DNA of 13,036 bases from MWEH01 sp964392385 (GTDB taxonomy: Bacteria; Bacillota; Clostridia; Christensenellales; DTU072), in assembly GCA_964392385.1 (NCBI GenBank), contig CAYMPR010000031.1:1-13036 (forward strand), written 5' to 3'. The translations under genes and the position numbers were made by a program. The notes beneath the pieces were generated by a model. That model had not been told where the DNA came from. It saw nothing but the letters and a program-made list of their open reading frames with translations, and did not search any database. Shown here piece after piece: positions 7,501 to 13,036 of this stretch. Numbering within the stretch: position 1 is the stretch's first letter; each line of letters opens with the position of its first letter.

Positions 7501-10500
7501 AAGCTGGCTACGTATATACCTTAATTCCTGGTAAAAGCCATAGTGGAAATTATAAAACTCAAACAATTCAGATTTCTATTGAAGTTAGAGCTTCAAGGGC
7601 ATATATCGAGGCAGATGCTGCAACTACTAGAACTACTTTTAACCAAGAACCTCAAGGATTACAGGTTAAAATATACCAAGATGCTGAGAAAACACAATTG
7701 ATTTCTAGTGTTCCTACTATCATTCAATATAGGGACAAGTTGAATGAAAATTCTGTTTTTTCTTCAACCATGCCCACAAATGCTGGTGTTTACCAAGCCA
7801 AAATCGATATTGATACAACAAAATCAAATTATTATAACGAGGATTCATTATTACAGGATTTCACTATTGAAAAAAGAAAACTAGGCATATTCCCTATTCA
7901 ACCGAGTGGAGAAATAGGTGATGATGGTTATTATTATGAAGAACTTGAGACACCAGTTTTATTTGGGCAGTATGAAGCTACAAGTGTTTTTACTTTTAAG
8001 TATGGATATCTTGATGTACCCGATTACATTTTTGGTGAGTTTATAGATGAATTATTTGTAGAAACAACAGGGCTGCAAGTTACTCATTCATTTTCGAAAG
8101 TAAAAGATGCAAATAATAACTTTTTGGATCCTTATGGGGACTGGATAAATCAAAGTATAACTGGGATTTTAATAAGCGATTTGCTTTCTGCTGGCACACA
8201 TCTTGCAGAAATTAAGATTGATAATCAAAACTACGAAGGGGAAATTATCTCCTTATTTGTCATTGAGAAAGGTACGGCAGAAGGTAATTTATTGTCGGTT
8301 AATATGCCGCTATTTGTTCGTTCATATGATGCAATTGGCCTTGATGGAACACTCCAAGGGAAACTAGGCCATATTGAATTTGGCCAAACGTTAGCAAGCA
8401 AAACCACAGCTATGCTTCAAGGCGCAGACACGAGAGGAACATACAAATATAGAAATAAAAATGGTTTTGTTCCTGGAAGATTTTATTTTGAATCTGAAGA
8501 AGAATACTATGCTAGGAATAGCAATTTTGAAAACATTTATTTAGATGTGTTTGGGAATAGGATTCTTGATGTTAAATATGGTACTGGGGCGTCTTCCAAT
8601 AGAATAATGGCTCATACTGTTACTATATATTGGCAAGCCGGGGTAAAGGTCTTACAAAGTGATGGAAATGGTGGGTCAATAGAAGTATTTGTGCCAAACG
8701 AGAATTTTTCTATTATGAGTTTTCCCGCGGAAATTGTTGTTGTAAGGGCAAAACCCAATACAAGCAATCTTCGTCTGTCAAACATAACTTATAAGCAGAA
8801 ACTAAAGGAATCCTCTTTCTTAGGCGATATTTTATCAAATGGTTTTATTTTGTCGCCTAATGATCAATATACTTTAAGAATTTCAGTGAATCCAGAAACA
8901 GTTTATCCTGGCGGCACTCACAATGTATTAAGCGTTTTTGAGCCTACGAGTGAAAGTCAAAAACATTATTTAAGAGTGGAAAATATTTCTGTCCCCATAA
9001 TAGTCGAAAAAAGGCAGATATTATTAAGTTTTCCGCCCGAAATAGATAGGCCAATAGTAGAAGGTGAGCTCAATGAAGAGATTACTGACCAAAACGGTAT
9101 TGTATATAATTATGGTTTAATGTACCAACATCCTACAACTATAGTTAAAAACCAAAATGATGGAGTCGTTATAAGTGATGCTCAGTTAGAATACATTTAC
9201 TTTAAAGATTTAGTGGCGGGATACTCACTATTGCCAGGAGAGAGTATTATGAGTGGTTACGAGCAATATGTACGGTTAGCTGGCAATGGTATTAATAACT
9301 CAACATCAGTTGGCAAATATTATGTTCTTGTTAGGGCAATTGGTAGCAACTATGTTGGAGAAATATTTAAAGATTTTTACGTAATAAAATCTAGTCTTAC
9401 TGCAGTAATGCCAAGTATTCCAATTATAGAATATGGGGCTAAACTTAGTGATGTGGTGTTCCCTTTAGTTAACGCACAAAATGCCGACTCTACCAAGATA
9501 ATTTCAGGAAGATTTACTTATGAAAACTCTGAGGCTTCTCCAGATGTTGGTGATGATTATTTGTATAGGATTATTTTTACTCCAACTTCTGCTTTCTCAT
9601 TATATCTTAATTTCAAACCTATATATTTCGATTTAGGAGTGATTGTTCAAAAAAGGACAATTGATATAAGCGTGACTAACTTAACTCACGTTTATACTGG
9701 TGCTCAAAAACAAGTTACAGGTTCTGTAGAAAACCCGGAGATTCCTTCCCAATACCTTCCACTGGTGTATACCTATCCTACTGTTGGAAATCTGCCACCT
9801 AGAGATGCTGGCGAATACCAAGTTGTCGTATCCATTAGCCCATCTGTTTCTCGTTATAGGGGGTCAAAAACCGTTTTGATGGTTATATCAAAAGCGTTGG
9901 TTTACATAAGCAGCGAAGATGTAGAAGTAGAATATAATGGTATGCTACAACCATTTTCTCCAGAGTACACTATCCCAGAAGGAACACTAGACAGAGAATT
10001 TCAAATTAATAGCCAAGATGGTTTTAAAATTACTTACTACAATAGACAAAGTGCTGTGATGGCACAAGCTCCACAATATGTAGGTCTTTACTTTGTAAAT
10101 GTCGAGCTTATAACTCTGAATTATAGAGGACAAGCTACAATTAATTATTATATTTCTCCATCCTTAGCTTCGATAAATAATTTATCTCAGACGTTTTGCC
10201 CCCCATCAAATAATCCGGATGCGCCCAAGGTATTGCCAGTTACTCTAAGCTTTAAGAAGGTCATTGTTACTTGGAAAGATTCATATGGTGTTGATCAAAG
10301 CGAAGAAAGAGCGCATCAAAATGTAAACTATTCAGTTTTATATAAATCTAATGAAGGGCTTTTAAACCAAGATTACATCCCGAATTTAGATATAAGTGGT
10401 GCAGGTATATATAATGTAAGAATAATTTATTCTGAAAACGGTTATAACAAGGTAATCGATGGGATTGAACTGGTTGTTCATAAAGCTACTTTAGCATTGG

Positions 10501-13036
10501 ATTTGTTGAATTATTATTCTTCAGAATACACTTCTTCCCCAATAAGACTAGATGGTATTACTCTTCCAGGAGATATCCAAGGAGGTATTTATTATTATAG
10601 AAGTTATAAACCTGGTGAAATTATTCAAGACGAATTTTCTTCGGAAGTTCTTCCATTAAATGCAGGATTTTACGAGGTAAAAATCGTATTGGTAGATGAT
10701 AATTATCAAGGCGAGGAAACAACACTCTTTGAAATTAAAAAAGCCAATTTAAGAATCGTAAATACACCAAGTGCAAACCCAGTAGAATTTAATTCTGATA
10801 AAACTTCTGTGACTTTTGTCCCCGGAAGTGGAATAGTAAGATTTCCCGCAACAGGGGCTACAATTACTGATCTAGGAGTTTGGTCCATTGAAAGCGATAT
10901 AAGCTTTCTTATAGTCGGTACTGGATATCCTGTGGTAGTTAGATTCACTCCAAATGAAGTACTTATTCCTAATTTTAATATTGCCGAGATGGAAATGAAT
11001 ATCACAATAATTAAGCGCAATATTGGCTCTTATATCCTTTTTGATGAAGAATCTCTTGTTTGCTCGTATTCTAGAAGTTCAAGGGCAGCTTCAGCGTATA
11101 TTTCGGCCGAGGCAGGTATTGTCCCAGGATATGGTAGAATTCAACTAATTTATTACTATAATGGTATTGTTGCAAATCCAACTAATGTTAATACTTACGA
11201 TTTAGTAGTTAGAGTTGATGATAAGAATTACACTGGAGTAAGTGAAACAAAGGCATTTTCCATTCAAAGAGCTGTTCCAGTTATTGTCCCGCCATCCATA
11301 AATCAAGTTAATAGGGGAAATACTCTTGATAATACATTTATTATTCCTCAAACAGGTAATGGGATTAATCCTAATGATAGTGAGGTTATTGTTCTTGGTA
11401 GTTTTAGTTTTCTAAATGAAACTCAGGTGATGAACCTTGCTAATTATAGACTAGTGAAAATGAACTTTCAGCCCAATGATCCTGCTAGCTACATGAATGT
11501 GATATTTGATTTAGAAGTATATGTTGTTGGGGAATCGGTCAATATTACAAGCGCAGTCGCTCAACCCTCCATAAGCAACCCTAATCCTACTTACGGAACG
11601 ATGCTGTCGGAATTTTCTTTGGATATATATATAGATGGAGTTTTAGCAACAGAACAAGATGGGGTTGCTGAGTGGAAAGAACCCTCAAAGATTGTAAGCG
11701 TTTTAGGCACTGCAACCTATATTTTCACGCCCACAAATTCAGAAGTATATAATATTTACGAAGGAGTAGTCGTAATCGATTTTCTATCAGTTGCTGAAAT
11801 GGATGTAATCATCAATGATTGTGATGTAAAAATGTTTGTTGGGGATAGCATTAATATAAATAATCCTACCTCATCTTTGATAATTAATCTTAAGGTAAGA
11901 AATAGCGATTTCCCAAGTCTTCTAGTAAACCCCAATATTGAAGTACTTGAAGCTGATAATCCTGGAATTGATTTCAATAGTTTGGTAGCTTTATCTGAAG
12001 ATGCTGGTAAATTGTTAACTCAAAATGGAAATGTGTTAAATGTTACTTTTAGACTAAAGAGTGCGAATTATTTAGATACAACTGTGAGTTTGTCCATTAA
12101 AGTTTTGCATAAGGTTTTAAATAAAGACTTTTTAATTAATAATAAAACTAAGAAATATGACGGATTAATTGTTGGTATTAATGATTTTAATATCAGAATC
12201 AGTGGAACATCTAGGCCTATTCCTTTGGAAAATCTTGTTATCACTAAAATTACCTACAAAGGATTAGAAGTAAATGAAATAAAACTTCCAGGTAGTTATT
12301 TGGTTAATTTAGAGATCAAAGATAGTCATTATTTTGGAAGTTATCAATTTATTTATTACATTTCCAAAAATGATATTTCCTCTTACTTAACCATCAGTAA
12401 TAACCTTCGTATTTTTGGTGATAATACGGCTCCTACAAGTGCGTCTTTTGGACAATTTTATCAACAGGCTATATCGGAAACTAACTCCACTATTGTATTT
12501 AATTATATTGATAAAGATGGGGTTACTTCTCTAGGTCCTCTTCCTCCAAGAGATGCAGGAAATTATTGGGTAGAAATTTCTATTGATTCAGATGATAAAT
12601 TCTTTAGTGCATATAAAAAATTTACGTATCAAATCTCTAAAAAGGAAGCATTTATTGAACTTAACTCATCATATACTTATTCATACGGAATTAACTTTAA
12701 CATTAATCCATTGCTTTCAAATAGTTTATCTTTAAAAGACTATTCTGTTGCTTATTATGTTTCTGGTGAAAACGTACCTTTAGTCTCAAAACCATCAAAT
12801 GTGGGTAGATACAGAGTAGTATTTTCTATTTCACATAAAAACTATTTTGGCTCATCTGAAACGACTCTAGTTATTAATAAACTAAGACTACAACTTAATA
12901 TTGCACCAATTGTCGAAAGCGTTGAATACGGAGTTAAGATAGGGACAGTTGGCTTTGATGGGGGCGAAGTAGTTACAAACGACTCAGCAGCTACTAGAGT
13001 TTATGGGACGTTTAGTTTTGTGGACCCTAATGCTAC
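4416..13036 (+). CDS. Giant secreted repeat protein (MBG/Ig-like surface protein), 3' end beyond the window
   Basis: One frame stays open from ATG 4416 to the last base: 2873 full codons with no stop, over 300 kDa before processing. The start is firm: GGAGG (4401-4405) lies 10 bases upstream and an in-frame TAG directly precedes the ATG. Residues 1-43 are a signal peptide, so the protein is exported. Residues 44 to about 300 are an unrecognised, probably beta-rich domain; about 300-430 is similar in character. Residues 430-575 are Ig-like (VDDNGPSSP ... VDSAGNVSS). Residues 580-810 are unassigned. From about 810 to the edge there is an array of roughly 20 beta modules of two classes resembling MBG/YDG adhesin repeats. 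After the signal peptide only six cysteines appear (233, 346, 504, 1928, 2216, 2469), usual for an exported protein of an anaerobe. No catalytic motif was seen. The likely role is adhesion or an extracellular stalk. The anchor, if any, is downstream of the window. All Trp codons are TGG. Confidence 0.9.
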   Translation, partial: MFLKAHSQSFKSYVILCALLILTCVVFFSLSFSSNSSFTAFAAGAKVSSNASLDTGYLTPGTNILSTAAAQEDLTGGLWPSSGEETTGYNAQDFHVASGTSAIFTTDYLSFRGGKVGVLALVNGDTNSVSSALMKAMQDQNFIINISFEAQIQIGGSSGDDDVTVQTVISWYPSGTGGSVYSKFSSEPVIQPTGGSFQQKVTLGGDNIDSGFNPTDPNNVLYTSVPIVHNQACFLIEISDTNNPDVVPVLISSAKIQMDIEMVGLSINLDAYQLSVQGENRPSIVIPGIKNPETSGPETLADTFVKAGDQVTVKAQVMNSGLPYEFPDYYTALFFPIDDNFANRTCLDWHTYSYTYDENIASYLELVPLPVGATPEQITSRYSGYDISFQVKEGVGNSNQVKLLPRLPIQIVSGTINYFDFDISSIPEREIVVKVDDNGPSSPIIDATKGVGITIESREWYTVNRTIYLDYSSSLTSDFELYAEEKVYAYILHDSVSDFDLNLCDFSKLASDPANNYPFGDGVNYASMQDLGVYTNVTIGGGKLPLNIVSPGEYSLVLIAVDSAGNVSSPTIYHKGNLKSLKVDDTTRPVGFQLLYGSSEFVNNYANNVGNVYIYVGSRWHQKNIDGTYTFLGGDTQLSGDGVFQVRTRGVNRNQPITLMLLTTPTHYNTYRPVRYTNRPAMEGMFSDNPVYTEGRDNNRYYTITFTTNDEIWNSGQDSGMVLMYFNKRVDLGLISNDFSFIKNQNTGLGDVIGLDGYVEAYFPYNPINQFKTYPPTPPDIDLLYYNLEEYQVYAKTTIVNNVTVTTTGGYVVYKGIQYDMPENFDLVTGTRVGNTISISGESGAYNLSTLTRTDGAVGQGYKSFYVSGYIKENYFETGFVDAGRYVYKASVNLTGDSNLFGEKIDIFEIKKADPKIYGLHGQNTLYYNDSMDELVFASTYENGNPVAQASFTYGDKIYYMSSAGVFGYYEISSPSPGTIQYDRPNVSSNLLITVNFRPIDVVAGVDSTILFNNWNTVFYNYYNRTATEAGYVYTLIPGKSHSGNYKTQTIQISIEVRASRAYIEADAATTRTTFNQEPQGLQVKIYQDAEKTQLISSVPTIIQYRDKLNENSVFSSTMPTNAGVYQAKIDIDTTKSNYYNEDSLLQDFTIEKRKLGIFPIQPSGEIGDDGYYYEELETPVLFGQYEATSVFTFKYGYLDVPDYIFGEFIDELFVETTGLQVTHSFSKVKDANNNFLDPYGDWINQSITGILISDLLSAGTHLAEIKIDNQNYEGEIISLFVIEKGTAEGNLLSVNMPLFVRSYDAIGLDGTLQGKLGHIEFGQTLASKTTAMLQGADTRGTYKYRNKNGFVPGRFYFESEEEYYARNSNFENIYLDVFGNRILDVKYGTGASSNRIMAHTVTIYWQAGVKVLQSDGNGGSIEVFVPNENFSIMSFPAEIVVVRAKPNTSNLRLSNITYKQKLKESSFLGDILSNGFILSPNDQYTLRISVNPETVYPGGTHNVLSVFEPTSESQKHYLRVENISVPIIVEKRQILLSFPPEIDRPIVEGELNEEITDQNGIVYNYGLMYQHPTTIVKNQNDGVVISDAQLEYIYFKDLVAGYSLLPGESIMSGYEQYVRLAGNGINNSTSVGKYYVLVRAIGSNYVGEIFKDFYVIKSSLTAVMPSIPIIEYGAKLSDVVFPLVNAQNADSTKIISGRFTYENSEASPDVGDDYLYRIIFTPTSAFSLYLNFKPIYFDLGVIVQKRTIDISVTNLTHVYTGAQKQVTGSVENPEIPSQYLPLVYTYPTVGNLPPRDAGEYQVVVSISPSVSRYRGSKTVLMVISKALVYISSEDVEVEYNGMLQPFSPEYTIPEGTLDREFQINSQDGFKITYYNRQSAVMAQAPQYVGLYFVNVELITLNYRGQATINYYISPSLASINNLSQTFCPPSNNPDAPKVLPVTLSFKKVIVTWKDSYGVDQSEERAHQNVNYSVLYKSNEGLLNQDYIPNLDISGAGIYNVRIIYSENGYNKVIDGIELVVHKATLALDLLNYYSSEYTSSPIRLDGITLPGDIQGGIYYYRSYKPGEIIQDEFSSEVLPLNAGFYEVKIVLVDDNYQGEETTLFEIKKANLRIVNTPSANPVEFNSDKTSVTFVPGSGIVRFPATGATITDLGVWSIESDISFLIVGTGYPVVVRFTPNEVLIPNFNIAEMEMNITIIKRNIGSYILFDEESLVCSYSRSSRAASAYISAEAGIVPGYGRIQLIYYYNGIVANPTNVNTYDLVVRVDDKNYTGVSETKAFSIQRAVPVIVPPSINQVNRGNTLDNTFIIPQTGNGINPNDSEVIVLGSFSFLNETQVMNLANYRLVKMNFQPNDPASYMNVIFDLEVYVVGESVNITSAVAQPSISNPNPTYGTMLSEFSLDIYIDGVLATEQDGVAEWKEPSKIVSVLGTATYIFTPTNSEVYNIYEGVVVIDFLSVAEMDVIINDCDVKMFVGDSININNPTSSLIINLKVRNSDFPSLLVNPNIEVLEADNPGIDFNSLVALSEDAGKLLTQNGNVLNVTFRLKSANYLDTTVSLSIKVLHKVLNKDFLINNKTKKYDGLIVGINDFNIRISGTSRPIPLENLVITKITYKGLEVNEIKLPGSYLVNLEIKDSHYFGSYQFIYYISKNDISSYLTISNNLRIFGDNTAPTSASFGQFYQQAISETNSTIVFNYIDKDGVTSLGPLPPRDAGNYWVEISIDSDDKFFSAYKKFTYQISKKEAFIELNSSYTYSYGINFNINPLLSNSLSLKDYSVAYYVSGENVPLVSKPSNVGRYRVVFSISHKNYFGSSETTLVINKLRLQLNIAPIVESVEYGVKIGTVGFDGGEVVTNDSAATRVYGTFSFVDPNA
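5703..6140 (+). other. Ig-like domain of the giant protein
   Basis: Residues about 430-575 open with VKVDDNGPSSPIID and close with GEYSLVLIAVDSAGNVSSP. This 'D-x-x-P-x-x-P ... V-x-D-x-A-G-N-x-S' frame is the signature of bacterial Ig-like surface domains, in which a beta-sandwich ends in the DxAGN turn. The interior is longer than usual. Cys504 is the only cysteine in it. A later DDTTRP (about 582-587) could open another such domain, without a matching end. Confidence 0.55.
9660..9899 (+). repeat. Best-formed class A module (reference copy)
   Basis: Residues 1749-1828 are the most family-like copy: HVYTGAQKQVTGSV at the start (the 'Y-x-G' opening of MBG repeats), VYTYPTVGNLPPRDAGEY in the middle, YRGSKTVLMVISKA at the end. 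Use this copy to align the rest. The next module opens directly with VEVEYNGMLQPFSPEY (near 1835-1850), so there is no spacer. Confidence 0.7.
11538..11783 (+). repeat. Best-formed class B module (reference copy)
   Basis: Residues 2375-2456 show the whole class B pattern: NPTYGTMLSEFSLD, then GVAEWKEPSKIVSVLGTATY, then IFTPTNSEVYNIYEGVVVI. It follows directly on another class B copy (NFQPND), a rare tandem of the same class in this array. Confidence 0.6.
11796..12119 (+). other. Odd domain within the repeat array, unassigned
   Basis: Residues about 2461-2568 break the module pattern. There is no xAGxY turn, no FTP motif and no NYxG turn; instead there is MFVGDSININNPTSSLIINL, then VLEADNPGIDFNSLVALS, then LNVTFRLKSANYL. 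Cys2469 lies at its start. It is predicted to be beta-rich by its alternation and may be a ligand-binding or spacer domain; I do not recognise the family. Confidence 0.4.
12885..13036 (+). repeat. Class B module cut by the window end
   Basis: From about residue 2824 the sequence reads VESVEYGVKIGTVGFDGGEV and then RVYGTFSFVDPNA, the first half of a class B unit. The FTP half should follow just beyond the window, so the array certainly continues. Confidence 0.65.

Larger units (their letters stand above)
6844..13036 (+). repeat. Class A modules: diverged MBG-like beta repeats
   Basis: At least 13 modules of about 75-110 residues share a closing pattern: a xAGxY/xVGxY turn, a strand, usually an 'NYxG' turn, then a linker strand 'F-x-I-x-K-(K/R/A)'. 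Turn positions by residue: DAGRY 882, NAGVY 1122, SAGTH 1258, PGGTH 1498, SVGKY 1631, DAGEY 1797, YVGLY 1888, GAGIY 1995, NAGFY 2082, NVNTY 2257, LPGSY 2624, DAGNY 2713, NVGRY 2795. Linkers include FEIKKA 908, FTIEKRK 1149, FVIEKG 1281, FYVIKSS 1654, VISKA 1823, VVHKA 2020, FEIKKA 2105, FSIQRA 2281, YQISKKEA 2738, VINKLR 2819. Sequence identity between copies is low outside these positions. They resemble MBG/YDG-type repeats of bacterial adhesins, which form chains of small beta-domains. Module edges are approximate. Confidence 0.7.
7140..13036 (+). repeat. Class B modules: 'FTPT' type repeats interleaved with class A
   Basis: A second module type has the pattern 'YG-x-x-L ... G-x-F-x-(W/Y/F) ... 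F-T-P-(T/N)-x ... Y ... V-x-V'. Copies by residue: NFRP 996, a weak one around EFGQTL 1322 with FYFESEEEYY 1356, EYGAKL 1672 with FTPTS 1721, FTPNE 2177, NFQPND 2350, TYGTML 2392 with AEWKEP 2418 and FTPTN 2437, and a partial one at the window edge (EYGVKI 2837, YGTFSF 2863). Similar 'GTFxW ... FTPTD' units occur beside MBG repeats in other surface proteins. Order along the chain is irregular, not strictly alternating. Confidence 0.6.

Noticed and set aside
7138..11977. Plus-strand frame 7138-7392 and minus-strand frames 10706-11020 and 11756-11977
   Set aside because: Each overlaps the continuous giant frame, whose module motifs run straight through these places; they are chance openings.
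4416..13036. Frameshift or pseudogene in the giant gene
   Set aside because: Line-by-line translation gave no stop in the frame, and module motifs stay in the same frame from start to edge.
4416..13036. UGA-as-Trp code of a mollicute
   Set aside because: Trp is written TGG throughout and no in-frame TGA was met in any gene.
1..13036. CRISPR array, insertion sequence or phage remnant
   Set aside because: No short regular direct repeats with spacers, no transposase or integrase motif, and no terminal inverted repeats with target duplications were seen.

Overview
The window looks like a low-GC, Gram-positive-type bacterium (Bacillota or a close relative), probably an anaerobe of a host-associated or similarly polymer-rich habitat. 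The grounds are AT-rich DNA, strong AGGAGG-type ribosome sites, a CIRCE (HrcA) operator in front of groESL, a clostridial-looking dCMP deaminase, a BspA-type leucine-rich-repeat protein and a giant cysteine-poor secreted repeat protein. Trp is encoded by TGG and no gene has an in-frame TGA, so the standard bacterial code is used and a Mycoplasma-type code is unlikely. Family or genus cannot be read from the sequence alone.

Layout: (1) 1-1187 (+) is the 3' part of a BspA-like LRR surface protein whose start lies before the window. (2) 1217-1245 is the groEL terminator, between two converging genes. (3) 1269-3189 (-) is the groES-groEL operon, with an extended -10 promoter and an imperfect CIRCE operator at 3214-3277. 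(4) 3370-3834 (+) is a dCMP deaminase, transcribed divergently from groES from its own promoter. (5) 3835-4415 is 581 bases without a gene. It holds a weak terminator for the deaminase, a second stronger terminator-like hairpin, a small nested inverted repeat and, at its right end, a consensus-like promoter whose -10 is bracketed by an inverted repeat. (6) From 4416 (+) to the window edge runs one uninterrupted reading frame of at least 2873 codons. It encodes an exported giant protein with a signal peptide, unfamiliar N-terminal beta-rich domains, an Ig-like segment and a long alternating array of about 20 diverged beta-repeat modules. It has no stop codon in the window, so it is easily missed by ORF finders that require one; it fills two thirds of the window.

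How the genes relate: groES and groEL form the chaperonin and are repressed together by HrcA in this type of circuit. The deaminase makes dUMP for thymidylate synthesis and is unrelated in function. The two surface-protein genes flank this housekeeping block and are probably cell-envelope or adhesion proteins. I see no evidence of a defence system, mobile element, CRISPR array, tRNA or rRNA. The most notable object is the giant repeat protein and its two interleaved module classes.
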